Assembly (NCBI GenBank): GCA_002914805.1
Contig: JXTB01000165.1
Span: forward strand, 130,112 to 194,111
Direction of reading: 5' to 3'
Origin: Parasponia andersonii
Lineage: Eukaryota; Streptophyta; Magnoliopsida; Rosales; Cannabaceae
Length of the DNA: 64,000 nucleotides
The notes beneath the pieces were generated by a model. That model searched no databases. It had not been told where the DNA came from and saw nothing but the letters and a program-made list of their open reading frames with translations. A program made the position numbers and the translations under genes. This document shows, in pieces, positions 35,340 to 47,361 of the stretch. Every line of letters begins with the position of its first letter. Within the stretch, counting starts at the first letter, position 1.

Positions 35340-35645
35340 AATAAGTGATTTTTTTTATAATGATGATAAATCAGTGATATTTTGAAATATCACTGATTTA
35401 GTTACATGGTTCAAATGGTACTAAATCCAAATTTAGTGACATTTCTAAAATGCTACTAAATCAAAATATTAATGACATTTGAAAAGTGTCAGTATATCTA
35501 AATTATAAAAATTGTATTTAAAAGATTATAATATCCTTAAAAATTAATGATATTTTTCGGTGAATGCCATTAAATATTAATATTGAGACATTTTTCAGGT
35601 TAATGTCACTAAAAAAGGCCACTATTTCATATTTTTGTTGTAGTA
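35340..35645. mobile_element. CACTA-like terminal region
   Basis: The same motif as at 33480-33745 (CAGTGATATTTTGAAATATCACTG, TAGTGACATTTCTAAAATGC, ATGACATTTGAAAAGTGTCA). The right edge reads GGCCACTATTTCATATTTTTGTTGTAGTA. Its reverse complement TACTACAACAAAAATATG differs by one base from a CACTACAA-type CACTA terminus. The two clusters could be opposite ends of one decayed element of about 2.1 kb; this is inference. Confidence 0.45.
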
Positions 35646-36258
35646 TGTATATTTTATTTATATTCTCATTTTTAAATTACTTTTTTATATTTAAATCTCT
35701 TTATAATATGCTCGCGAAAATAAATAAAATCGAAGAACACATCTATCTTATATCTCCTTTTGTTATGAATAAAACGAAAGGTGTGACAAAAAAAAGATAA
35801 TAATGTAGAATGTTTTAATAGTTTAAAGACTAAATTATAAAATTTAGAATTCAGGGATTCAAGTGGGACTTTTCTCCAATTTAGACACCAAAAGGATCGT
35901 TAATGCTATCTATTCTATTTATCTAATTTGTATTGGATGATTTTTTATTTTTTTTTTCTAAAGATTTATTGGATGATTTGGAAGGGGCGGGGTTAGGCAA
36001 AATGGTTGGTTGCTGACATGATAATCCACTTGTTTAGTTAATCCTATATCTTAATCTTAACTGCAAAAATAGAAAATGCAGTTCAAGTAGTAATTATTGG
36101 GCTATGCACAAAGGGTGTGGCCCAATACTACTGTATATATAAATATAGGACTAAATCCAAAAGTTAAGCTTATTATACGGTCATTATTGTTTACGTAGTT
36201 ATCATGTCATATTTATGTAATTTATATTCTGTATTGTATCCTAACAAAATACAATGTG

Positions 36259-36912
36259 TGTAAAAACCCAGATTTTTGAGAGGTAATTTGGATATTTTAC
36301 AAATTTTGCAAATATAATATTGGGGAAATTAATTTGTAAAAATTTTGTGCAGAATGACAAAATTGTAATTATGGAGGGACTGATTTGAAAGAGATTTAAA
36401 ATTTTGGGGACTTCTGTATAATTTTTCAAAAATTGTACTGCCCCATAAAGACAAGCCACATGCTTGTCATCTCCCACTTTCCCTCTCTCTCTCTTCTCTC
36501 TCTTTCTCCTAGCTCGCTCTCTCTCTTTCTCTTGGGTCTCCCTCGGCCGAAGGAAGACCACTGCCGCAGCTCACCTCCTGGGTGTTCTCCGGCCGCCAGA
36601 TGATAGGCGGAGCTCCCTCAGGCCACCACGAGCCAGCGCCGGCCAGCTGCAGGGCCGTCGGAGCTGCTGTCGTCGCCGGAGAAAAAGGAGAAGCCGTTTG
36701 AAGCATTTTGGATTTTTGGCCGCCGGGAAGATTTCGGCGTCCATTCGACCTCTAATCGGGCTCGCTAGATTCGTATCGTTACGAGGATCGTCAAAGTATA
36801 TATATCTTAACCCTATAATGCCCGAATCAAAAGTTGCCATTTTTGGAATGTTTTGAGCTTAAGTTGACTTTTCAATCCAGCCGTTGGATTGTACTCGGAA
36901 AATGGGAAAATT

Positions 36913-36948
<36 letters not shown>

Positions 36949-38566
36949 CCTATGTTTGGTGATCGGCACAAAAATCGAAATCGGACTACTAAGATTTGCA
37001 TCGATTTGTGTACACCGGCCCGGTGTGGGCCTAAACCCAAATTGGACAAGTTATATATCTCACCTAACTATTTTGGGTTCTAGAAATTCAGTGAAGAGGT
37101 CCGTTTGTGGATTTGAAGCTCTGGTGAGAAGTTGATTTTTCGCAAGAGGACGATCGAGGGCTTAGAATTGGTTCTCGACCCTCCGAACGATTGTCAACGA
37201 CACCTTGAGGATTCAATAGCATGGTATCGCTATTCTTTTGAGATAGGGATTCAGTTACCTTCGCTTTATACTATTTTCGAATAAAACTTATTTTCTACAA
37301 TATATGAGAACAAATGTGATTTTAGTTTTCTTGAACATATGTAATAGATTGTGATGGTATGATATACATATACATATACTGTATTACTCTGGAGATTTTT
37401 TTGAATACAGGTTATTTTGGGTATAACAAAAATAGGGCTGTTGTACTGCCCGTTTTTCTGTAAAAATCTAATATACTTATTTTATTGAAAAACCAGAGTA
37501 CGATTATTTTCACACTTCAGTTCTGTGTCGAATGTGTCATAGGATCATATATGAGCACCGTGTTAGCATCGTGGGTTTACAGCGTGGCGTTGCGTGCCCC
37601 ACCGTCGGTGTAGAGTCTGTAAACTCATGCAAGGTTCTGTTACTTCTGATTACTCCCCATTTGGCAGGCGTAGGCAATTCGGTTGCCCCTCCAGGTTTGG
37701 TAGGCGACATATAGGTACCCCCTCCAGGTATGGGCTTAGGTGTTAGGCAGCCTGTTAGGTACACGTAGTGCAATCATCCTAGGTTTCCACAGATGAGAGG
37801 ATGTGAGCTCATTGGTATGGGTTGATTTGTGTCATGTGCATCTGAATTGAATGGTTTTGATTATACTGATTTATTTATACATATACATATGAATTTCTAG
37901 TTTTGAATCATTATATATGTATGTATTGGATTTAGACTAACCATGCAGGAACTTTCTATCACTAAAATGTTTTCGACCGGGTAACTATTTTTCNNNNNNN
38001 NNNNNNNATATGTATGTATTGGATTTAGACTAACCATGCAGGAACTTTCTATCACTAAAATGTTTTCGACCGGGTAACTATTTTTCCTACTGGACATTTT
38101 ATACTAACCCCTTCCTCCTTTCCTCAGGTGGTGTCCAGTGCGACTTAGGAGATCAAGAGGAGTAAGAGGTCATCTTGACTGTAGTTCGTTATCTTGGTCA
38201 TGCTTGGAGTGTGATGTCATAGTCTTTGGACTGTTTGGATTTTGTTTAGCATTGAACCAAAGTTACTACATTCTATATTTGTCTGTGAACTTATGTATGC
38301 CATTCTGGTGTTTGACTTTTGACGTAGATGATGATAATGCTTAGACTTATATTTGGTTTACTTTTTTCTTTTCGGTATTTATTCAATCTATATTTAATGG
38401 TGTATACGAACTGTGGGAGTAGTTCACGGGATGAAATTCTAATTATTTTATTTAAATGGACCGTTTTATAAAACTAGAATTTTTGACACTTTTCAAATAA
38501 ATCAAAGAATTTCCCATCTTTGTGAAATTTCCTTTCTACAAGTAGCCCGGGTTTTGGGTTGTGACA
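36259..38566 (+). repeat. 5' LTR of the Tekay-like element (contains assembly gap)
   Basis: Aligns with 46298-48617. It contains a CT-rich stretch (36480-36540), a GC-rich segment (36540-36700), a TA microsatellite (36917-36947) and the N gap at 37994-38007. The 194-residue-scale Arg/Ser-rich ORFs near 36464-36856 recur in the 3' LTR at 46443-46903 and are LTR leader sequence, not genes. Confidence 0.95.
37915..38086. other. Assembly gap (14 N) flanked by identical 79 bp copies
   Basis: 37915-37993 and 38008-38086 are identical for 79 bp on either side of the N run at 37994-38007. The 3' LTR has this sequence only once (about 48063-48142). The duplication is therefore best read as the overlapping ends of two contigs that were not merged. 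Confidence 0.9.
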
Positions 38567-38573
38567 GAAATTT

Positions 38574-38585
38574 TGGTATCAGAGC
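38574..38585 (+). other. Primer-binding site for initiator Met tRNA
   Basis: TGGTATCAGAGC starts eight bases after the LTR end (GTGACA, 38566). It is complementary to the 3' end of plant initiator methionine tRNA and is the common PBS of Tekay-type Gypsy elements. Confidence 0.9.
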
Positions 38586-38699
38586 TTTGAGATTAATAGC
38601 TTGGACATATCACCATTAAACTTGATTGAAGTTGATTTTATGATAAGCATTCATCGTTATCGTATTAACAATTTGACATATTATTTCAGACTTTTAAGG

Positions 38700-39903
38700 A
38701 TGCCTCTAAGAAAAGTTCCAAGGCACCAGCTAAGTGCCAAACCTCCTCGTCTGGATTTCACTCATCTAATTGAGGCAATGCAACAGGCATTCGTCCCGAT
38801 GAGCAATCCAGACTATCAGCCTCCAGCTCTGAGGGAACGTCAGTTGGATCAGGCTGATCATCTCTAGCGGTTCCTGCGTCTCCAGCCAGGGCAGTTTGAT
38901 GGTAGGCCAGGGGCTCTCACGGTAATTGCTTGGTTGCGTGAGATGGAGAGGCAATTCCGTGCTCTTGGTACTTCGGTTGAGTTTTAGGCTGTGTTTGTTG
39001 TTACCCGTTTGACGGGGAGTGCCATTCATTGGTGGGAAACAGTGGAACGGATGCAAGATGTAGTGGACTTGACTTGGGAAGACTTTGAGCAGATTTTCAA
39101 GGCCTAGTTTGCCGATGAGGATCAACAAGATAAAGTTGTGAACCGATTTGAGACTTTGATTCAAGGTAACAAAACGGTAAATGAGTACCTGATAGAGTTC
39201 ACTGAGTTGGCAAGTGTTGCTCTTGGATCAGGTACGAGTGTAAAGTACCGAGTTACCAAGTTTAGGAGTCGTCTAAATCGAAACATTTTCAACAGGATTG
39301 GCACTCAGACTTTCCATACTTTTCCTGAGATTACAGTGTCTGCCCGCATTGAAGAAAGATTCGATTCCAGGAAAAACCAGCGGAGAGGTAATGACAAGAA
39401 AGCCACTAGAAGGAACCAAGGGTAGTGGTCAGCTCAGGGCACTCCGAACAGTGGGAGCTCGAATAGCAATGGTTCTTCAGGAGTTGGCAGAGGTAGTCCG
39501 TATAGAGGATGCTTTGTTTGTGGCCAGCAGGGTCATCGGAATAAGGAGTGTCCCAACCGTCTGTAGAAATCTCCTCTCTCTCAGGAAGGATCGCAGAAGA
39601 GCCAGTCCGATTTTGTTTCTTATCAGAATACTTAAGCAAGGCCGCAACAGTCACAGGGTATTTCGTAGGCTTTTACTTCCCCTCAGCCTTATCAGCATCA
39701 GTACTGCCCTCAGGGTTTTACTCAGAGTTTTTCGACTCCTCAGGCCTCAGAGAGTCAGGGTGGGTGTGGATATGGCAGTAGTGGTCCTGGATCCAGCAGT
39801 AGCCGTCCGGGCCAGGGAAAAAGTAACAAGAGGAAAGGAAAGGTGATTGGCCAAGCCTGTGCTTTTACTGGGGTAGACGACACTCAGGATCGTACTGGCT
39901 GAG
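38700..39903 (+). pseudogene. gag of the Tekay-like element
   Basis: Starts at ATG 38700 (MPLRKVPRHQ). The capsid region reads FLRLQPGQFDGRPG..., ...GSAIHWWETVERM, then TWEDFEQIF and RFETLIQGNKTVNEYLIEFT. The CCHC zinc knuckle CFVCGQQGHRNKEC lies near 39510-39555. Ten or so stops, chiefly TAG, interrupt what is otherwise one frame, with little sign of frameshift. The stops fit CAG or TGG to TAG, CAA to TAA and CGA to TGA changes, i.e. C-to-T or G-to-A transitions. Confidence 0.9.
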
Positions 39904-40184
39904 GTGCTGTTAACGGTATGATCCTTCTTTCACACTCTTGGGCATATGTTTTGTCTGATACTAGTGCATCTCATTCATTCATATCTTTATTATTTGCTTA
40001 ACTGTTGGGGTTGGAATTTTCTGATTTAGATTATGTATTGACATTGGGTACACCTTTGGGAGGAATAGCCGATGTGTCTAGTGTGTGTAAGTCTTGTCAG
40101 GTTGTGGTCGGTGATAGGAAGTTTCTTGTTGATTTGGTGGTGTTGTTGATGGGACAGTATGACATGATACTCGGTATGGATTGA
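39904..40184 (+). pseudogene. Protease of the Tekay-like element
   Basis: In the gag-pol frame, LSHSWAYVLSDTSASHSFIS corresponds to the retropepsin motif; the usual DTGAS reads DTSAS, consistent with GGT to AGT. QYDMILGMD, the conserved region before RT, is followed by TGA in place of Trp (40183-40185). The loss of the active-site glycine alone should inactivate it. Confidence 0.82.
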
Positions 40185-41860
40185 TTGTCGAAGTATCGAG
40201 CTGTTGTAGACTATCATAAGAAGCAGGTGACTCTTTTTCCTAGTGATGGGCAACCTATTGTCTATCAGGTTGGGATGAGTCCGTCGAAGCCTAGTCCTAT
40301 TTTGAAAGCGTGCATGGGTGGAAGGAAGAAACTTGAGTGTTATAGGAACTTGTTTGCCATGGATGGTGAGGTGAGGACAGACAATCAAGACCCATGGATT
40401 CCAGTAGTGTGTGAGAATTCGGAGATGTTTCCTGAAGACTTACTAGGGTTATCACCTGATAGGGAGATCGAGTTTTGTATTGAACTAGTTCTTAGAGCTC
40501 AGCTAGTTTCTATTTCAGCTTATCACATGGCGCCTGTTGAGATGGAAGAATTAAGAGAACAGTTAGATGACATGCTTTCCAAAGGCTTCATTCGTAGTAG
40601 CACTTCTCCTTGGGGTACTCCTATTTTGTTTGCGAAGAAAGCTGATGATTCGTTAAGACTCTGTGTCGACTACAGGAAGTTGAATCAGTTGACAGTGAAG
40701 AAAAAGTATCCTTTGCCAAGGATAGACGAGTTATTTGATCAACTCGGTGGCTCAAGGTTCTTCTCCAAGATCGATTTGAGATCTGGTTATCATCAGTTGA
40801 AGATAAGGGAGGATGATATACATAAGACAGCATTCAGAACTCGATATGGTTTTTTTGAGTTTATGGTGATGCCATTTGGTTTGACGAATGCTCCCGTAGC
40901 ATTTATGGATCTTATGAATCGGGTCTTCAGGCTATTTTTGGACTGTTTTGTAGTTGTATTTATCGATGACAACCTGGTATATTTCAAGACTCGAGAAGAG
41001 CATGCTGAACATCTGGGGATAGTACTTAAAACCTTGAGAGATCATCGGTTGTATGCCAAGAAATCGAAGTGTGATTTTTGGATGTCAGAAGTGAAGTTCT
41101 TGGGGCATATGATTTCTCATGGAGGTATTTTAGTCGATCTCGCTAAGATAGAAACTGTTCTAGAGTGGGAAAGACCGAGAAATGTGATAGAAGTACAGAG
41201 TTTCCTTGGTTTGGCAGGCTATTACCGCCGTTTTGTGCAAGATTTTTCGAGGATCGCCTTGCCTTTGACGAAGTTGACCAGGAAGGATGCCAACTTTGTT
41301 TGGGATCACGAAAATGAAGAAGCTTTTGTCAGGTTAAAGCAGAGCTTGACTACTGCACCAGTTCTTACTGTTCCTAACAGTAGCGAACCTTATGTGGTAT
41401 ATACCGATGCTTCAAAGATGGGTTTGTGATGTGTTTTGATGCAGAATGGTTGAGTTGTGGTTTATGCTTCTCGTTAGTTGAAGCCACATAAGAGGAACTA
41501 TCCCACCCATGATCTAGAGCTTGCAGTAGTGATCTTTGCCTTAAAGATTTGGCGATGTTACTTGTATGGTGTGAAGTTCGACATATTCTCCGATCATAAG
41601 AGTTTGAAGTATCTCTTTACCCAGCAGGATCTAAACTTGAAACAACGAAGATGGGTTGAGTATATGGAGGATTATGATTTCGACCTACAGTATCATCCTG
41701 ATAAGATAAACGTTGTAGTTGTTGCACTGATTAGGAAGCCTCGTGGTGTACTGGTTATACTAGTGTTTGAAGACAAGAAGAACTCAGTTGTAATTGGTGA
41801 CTACAACTTGCAGTTCTTGAGAATGAAGGTGTTGCTTGCCTGAGCAACATTGTAATTTCA
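40185..41860 (+). pseudogene. Reverse transcriptase-RNase H of the Tekay-like element
   Basis: A 414-codon open stretch (40185-41429). RT signatures in order: [70 protein letters not shown] and the catalytic box FIDDNLVYF. The RNase H begins at [10 protein letters not shown] (D), continues after TGA and TAG codons with [12 protein letters not shown] (E) and [11 protein letters not shown] (D), and ends in YHPDKINVV. This is the best preserved part of the element. It would copy element RNA to DNA, but two stops separate RT from most of RNase H. Confidence 0.93.
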
Positions 41861-41989
41861 CCATCTCTTCTCCAGACTGTCCTATGGAGTTAGTGGCAAG
41901 ACAGGAAGTTGAAAACAATCTGGAACCGACTTCGGAATGGTGAACAATTAGATGGTTAGAGTATTAATAGAGAAGGTTTTTTGCTTTTC

Positions 41990-43357
41990 AGTGGGAAGTT
42001 GACTGGAGCTAATGACCCTAATCTTTGAGAAACCATTCTAACATAGGCTCACAAATCAAGATTCGCAGTACATCCAGGTAGTACCAAGATGTACTGGGAC
42101 TTGAGCGGCAGTATTGGTGGAAAGGGATGAAGAAGGATGTAGCTACCTTTGTGGCTAAGTGTTTGACTTATTAGCAAGTTAAGGCTGAATGCTAGAGGCC
42201 AGCTGGATTACTTCAGCCGTTGCCAATTTCAGAATGGAAGTAGGACAAGATCCGATGGACTTCGTGACCCATTTGCCAAAGACCTTAAGGAAGAATGACG
42301 CAGTTTGGGTGGTAGTCGATCGGTTGACGAAGAGTACTCACTTTATACCGATCCGGATGGACTACTCACTTACTAAGCTCAGTAGACTGTATATGGAGAA
42401 AATCATATGCTTGCATGGTGTGCCTTCAAGCATAGTCTCCGACAGAGATCCAAGGTTCATTTCTAAGTTTTGGAGAGCCTTGTAGAAAGTGTTGGGTACA
42501 CAGTTGGATAGATATCAGTACGGCTCACCATCTGGAGTCAAATGGTTAGTCTAAAACGACCATTCAGATTCTTAAGGACATGCTACGTTATTGCATACTA
42601 GACTTTGGTGCGAACTGGGATGATCATCTTCCTTTGATGGAATTTGCTTACAATAAAAGTTACAAACTAGTATGGGTGTGGCTCCATATGAAGTATTGTA
42701 TGGAAAGCTGTGTAGGTAGCCTTTGTGTTGGGCAGATCCTGAAGAGCGTGTTACTCTTGGACCTGAACTGATTGAGGAGACTACTGAGAAGATCAAGGAT
42801 ATCCGAGAGGGACTCAAAGAGATTCAGAGTCGCCAGAAGAGTTATGTTGACCCTAAGAGGCGTCAAATAGAGTTCGATAATGGTGATTCCGTGTTCTTGA
42901 AAGTGACTCCAAGACGAGGTGTGACAAGATTTGGGGTTAAGGGTAAGCTTGCTCCAAGGTATATTGGTCCCTTTGAGATCACTGAGAGAATCGGGCCAGT
43001 GGCATATCGCTTGAATCGACCTGCACAATTGGGTCACGTGCATAATGTGTTTCATGTGTCGATGTTGAAGAAGTACACGCCGGACCTATCTTGTGTTGTT
43101 CAGTACATGCATGTACTGATCTAAGAAGATGCATCTTATGAAGAGCAGCTTGTTCGTTTGTTGGCTAGAGAGTAGAAGGTGCTTCGCAACAGAGGGATTC
43201 TGCTTGTCAAAGTGCTTTGCAAACATCACAAAGAAGACGAGGCTACTTAGGAACTCGAGACGGAGATGTACGAGAAGTACCCTAATTTATTTAACCTTTA
43301 GTCAGAAGTTGTATTGTGATGTAAGCCTTGACTTGTATTTTGAATTTCGGGACGAAA
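41990..43357 (+). pseudogene. Integrase and C-terminal tail of the Tekay-like element
   Basis: Heavily frameshifted. HKSRFAVHPGSTKMYWDL near 42050 is the zinc-binding part. 42189-42485 holds WVVVDRLTKSTHFIPIRMDY (first D) and PSSIVSDRDPRFISKFW (second D). The segment with the catalytic Glu (TAFHPQTDGQSE-like) is scrambled after 42490. 42723-43124 has the GPY/F module (APRYIGPFEI) and HVHNVFHVSMLKKY. The tail (43125-43345) still reads VLRNRGILLVKVL, a chromodomain-like conserved end. Shortly after it the solo LTR interrupts the element. Confidence 0.9.
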
Positions 43358-46272
43358 TGTTATGCCCCCCTAGCTTAACTATATGACTATGTAGGTCAAA
43401 CTAGGAAGCATTATTCTTTTATAAACCATAACTTTAGTTTTGTTCAAAAATTTGGGTCAATTTAAACTTTTTAAACTCTAAAACAAAAGAACTTGCGTGG
43501 CATTTCTTTCTGAAAGTGTTTTTACAAACTGTACAATCAAAAAATTCTTATCCATTTATCTTGCCATCCGCAGTAATATTTACATCATACCAAAATATCA
43601 AAATACAAAGAAAAAATCGCCCACAAGTCAAGCTCGTCTACATCGGTATAATCATGGCGATAAGAAAGCGTGCTAGCCAACCAGCAACTATATACATCAT
43701 ATAACTCCTCACCTGCATCACAGGAACTAAATGAGCTAATGCTCAGTAAATAAAGATTATGCATGCTCATGAACATGTTTCATGCATAAACTTCATTGAA
43801 ATTTCCATTGTACTCTTTCTTTTGTAACTTTCCATTTTGATGCACTTTTCTTAGAAAATATTTCTTTATAGGGCTTTTGAGTCCACTATAAAGTCGCGAC
43901 AGTCGGTAGGTCGTGCCCACTTATGCGAAAAATAAACACATGGCCAATGCAAACCATACCTACCCAACGCAGACTGACTAGGTAATGCACCTAATAAATC
44001 TTATAGTACAATGCTTAGTCCCGGCAGTCAGTAACCCATGCTCACCTATGCGGGAAGGATGTCTGTGCAAACCATACTTACCTAATGCAGGCAGACTAGA
44101 CAATATACTTAAAACATATCTTGTAATATCAGTACAATGGTACTACTTTAAATCTAATGCGTGGAAAATTTCATTTCTTTGAAAATCATGCTTAAATGAT
44201 CGTGCCATGCTTATGTTTCCATAAAATTTACAACAACAATATAAATAATATATAATTGAAATAATATACATAAGTGTGTAGGAGAATATCTTGTATCTAC
44301 TATTGTTCTTGTGATGCAATTAAAATAAATCTTTACTTACTTTGTGTCCAGTAGAAAAGATAGTGGAAAGGGTCAATATCCTCTGTGGCAAGGTGTGTGG
44401 AAGACCTGATATCAATTTTATTACTAACATTATCACTATAATGTAAAATGCTTAAAGAAAACAAGTACAAGGCTGAATTACAGCTTTTACAAAAGAAGGA
44501 ACCCTAATCACAAAATGAACCAATATGTCATCTACTTTCATAAAACTAGTCCATTTGCTTCTAAATGGTACCATTTGGTTCTAAAAATATTTGGACAGCA
44601 CCTTCCCTTTTTTTAGGACATCCCCACATGATTAAAATCATGGTTTAGGACCTGTAATAACAATAAACAAACCAATTCCCACATATACAATTCAAAGAGG
44701 ATCATTTAGTGCAACCTAGGTACATTTGAATTCCTTGCATTTAGACAAAGTTTAAAACCACATTTATTCTTATGTGTCATCATAACCAGCCACCAAATGA
44801 GTGTGATAAATATTAGGATCCATAAAATATACTCTCCAAGTTTAGAAAATTAGATTACAAATATAAAAGCTAAATCTACCACACATAACAACACTTAAAT
44901 CCTTAACTAGCTCACTTTAGAGCTTTAAGTATAACTTTAATCTTCTACTTAAATTTTGTATTTCTAGCCATATATAAGATTTCCTTAGACTTTAATTCAT
45001 CAAATAAAAGCTTTAATTCAAGAGCTAAAGCAATAGAAATAAATTACAAATTCTAAATTCCACAAAAAGCTCACCTTGACTAAGTTGAACTTTTGTTAAA
45101 GATCTTGCTTTCTACTTCCACAAAACTGATCTCTAAGGCTTTGAAATTGATCTTAGGACTTAAGAGGACGTAGAAGAAACATTACTTAAGTAGTATCAAC
45201 TGGAGAATTGAAATAATAAAACAAAATCTAAGAAGAAAAATTAGTAGAATTACCTTGACTAGTTTGGACCTATCTTACTTTTTTGAGCTCCAAATTGAGT
45301 TCTACCACTTGAAAATTCTTAGATATGGATAAGGGGAGTTGAGAGAAATATAAAAAGTGGCTGGAGTAGTTCAAGTCATGGCTGGAGAGGAAGAGGAAAG
45401 TAATGACCAGATTTGGTCAAAAATCAATACTTAATGGCTAAGAAATGGCATAACTTAAATTCTAAGGGGTATTTTAGGTATTTGTTCATTACTTTCCATG
45501 TGTCCAGATCTAAAACATCCTTATCATACTCACCACGTTGATGGTCAATCCTATACACCCAAGTGTAGACCAAAATGGTGAAACCTAGCTTAGAAAATGA
45601 AATCTAGTCATACTTTGACATATGATCCTATATGGCCCATTTTATTATAATTTGGTGGAACCTAGCACCATAACCAATCATTAAACATAAAAGAAAGTCA
45701 ATTAAACTCTAATTGATAATGCAAACATAGTATAATTGCCCAATTAATAGAATGCACAAAGATGACATTACGCGATTAAGCCGAATCTAAACTAACTTAG
45801 TATAATTAAATATAGTTCAGTACAATGACTGCCATCTCGTACTTACCTGGAACGAACATTTTTGAAAATGCTAGAAATGAGTCCTAAACATTAAATTAAA
45901 GCTATTTGATATGCTAAATGCACAGTGAATTTGGTTCCGAAAAGCATGAAAGATACATTTTACCAAAAAACTACTATTTGACCAAGTTATCAATAGACAT
46001 GGTTTTTAATGCATGTGCATATAGTATTATTATTCATGAATGTATTCTTTGTTTTTTTTACACACCAAACTCTCTCTCTGAGGGTACTAAGCCTTTATAC
46101 TGCATGGGAACAATTCGACAACCATTAGTATAATAATACATATTGAAAGCACTTAACAATCAAAATGAACAATTTATCATAAAATTGACACTAGTTTTAT
46201 GATATGTCTATTATATAATATGAACATGTTTATTATTGCATTATTATGTATGTGAGAAACTTGGGCATCACA
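43358..46272 (-). mobile_element. Nested solo LTR (~2.9 kb), TSD CGAAA
   Basis: In reverse orientation, from TGTGATGCCCAAG at 46272 to GGGGGGCATAACA at 43358. It matches 8666-11692 along its length. CGAAA at 43353-43357 and 46273-46277 is a perfect TSD. Removing the LTR and one TSD restores the usual end of the host element, ...TTTCGGGACGAAATTCTTTTAAG, which leads into its PPT. No internal region is present, so unequal LTR-LTR recombination removed the rest of the inserted element. Small ORFs in it (43516, 43985, 45918) are not genes. Confidence 0.94.
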
Positions 46273-46284
46273 CGAAATTCTTTT

Positions 46285-46297
46285 AAGAAGGGAAGAA
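46285..46297 (+). other. Polypurine tract of the Tekay-like element
   Basis: AAGAAGGGAAGAA directly before the 3' LTR start TGTAAATCCC at 46298. Confidence 0.8.
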
Positions 46298-46537
46298 TGT
46301 AAATCCCAGGATTTTTGGGAGGGTAATTTGGACATTTTATAAATTTTTCGGATATAATATTAGGGTGATTAATTTACAAAAGTTTTTGCATAAGGACTAA
46401 ATTGTAATTTTGGGGAGACTGATTTGAAAGAGATTTGAAATTTTGGGGACTTATGGGAAATTTTTAAAAAATTGCACTGCCCCAAAAAGACAAGCCACGT
46501 GCCTGTCATCTCCCATTTTCCCTCTCTCTCCCAACTC

Positions 46538-46546
46538 GCTCTCTCT

Positions 46547-46624
<78 letters not shown>
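46538..46624. repeat. (CT)n microsatellite in the 3' LTR
   Basis: About 35-40 CT units, nearly uninterrupted from 46551. The same place in the 5' LTR has only short interrupted CT runs. Apparent ORFs of Ser/Leu or Arg/Glu repeats on both strands come from this tract. Confidence 0.95.
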
Positions 46625-46625
<1 letters not shown>

Positions 46626-47225
46626 GAGTCTTCCCCGGCCGAAGGAAGACCACCACCGCAGCTCACCTCCTGGGCATTGTTCGGCCACCAGATGGCAGGC
46701 GGAGCTCCCTTAGGCCGCCACGAGCCAGCGCCGGCCAGCTACAGGGCCACCGAAGCTGCTGCCGTCGCTGGAGAAAAAGGAGAAGTCGTTTGAAGCATTT
46801 CGGATTTTTGGCCGTTGGCGAAGATTCCGGCGTCCATATGACCTCTAACCAGACTCGTTGGATTCGTATCGTCGCGAGTATCATCAAAGTATATATATCT
46901 TAATCCTATAATACCCAAATCAAAAGTTGTTATTTTTAGAACGTTTTGAGCTTAAGTTGACTTTTTGATCCAGCGGTTGGATTATGTTTTTGTTGTCATT
47001 TTTGGATTGTACTCGGAAATTAGGGAAGTTTGATATATATATATATTGTCTATGTTTGGTGATCGGCACGAAAATTGAAATCGGATGGCTAAGATTTGTC
47101 TCGATTTGCGTGCCACCGGTCCGGTATGGGCCCGGACCTGAATTGGACAAGTTAAATATCTAACCTAGATATTTTGGGTGCTAGAAATTCAATGAAGAAG
47201 TCCGTTTGTGGATTTGAAGCTCCAA

Positions 47226-47361
47226 TGAGAAGTTGATTTTTCGCAAGATGACGATCAATGGCTTAGAATTAGTTCCCAACCCTTTTGGACCAGTGAGAAG
47301 TTGATTTTTCGCAAAAGGACGATCAAGGGCTTAGAATTAGTTTCCAACCCTTTTGGACAAT
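47226..47361. repeat. 68 bp tandem duplication in the 3' LTR
   Basis: Units 47226-47293 and 47294-47361, each with GAGAAGTTGATTTTTCGCAA and GGCTTAGAATTAGTT. They differ at a few positions. The 5' LTR has one copy. Confidence 0.88.

Larger units (their letters stand above)
33350..36253. other. Intergenic with CACTA-like repeat clusters
   Basis: AT-rich and without a credible gene. Two clusters of a short palindromic motif at 33480-33745 and 35340-35645 are listed separately. A tandem duplication of AAGATGAAATTTTGAGAGCT lies at 34583 and 34614 (period 31). Confidence 0.6.

Noticed and set aside
36464..36856. 130-codon Arg/Ser-rich ORF as a host gene
   Set aside because: It lies wholly within the 5' LTR and recurs, altered, in the 3' LTR.
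37915..38086. 79 bp duplication as a real tandem repeat
   Set aside because: It is perfect, sits exactly astride an N run, and is single-copy in the partner LTR; an assembly overlap is more likely.
46369..46903. Overlapping ORFs rich in Arg/Glu or Ser/Leu on both strands
   Set aside because: They are translations of the CT microsatellite and the LTR leader. The equivalent in the 5' LTR (36241-36856) shows it is part of the LTR.
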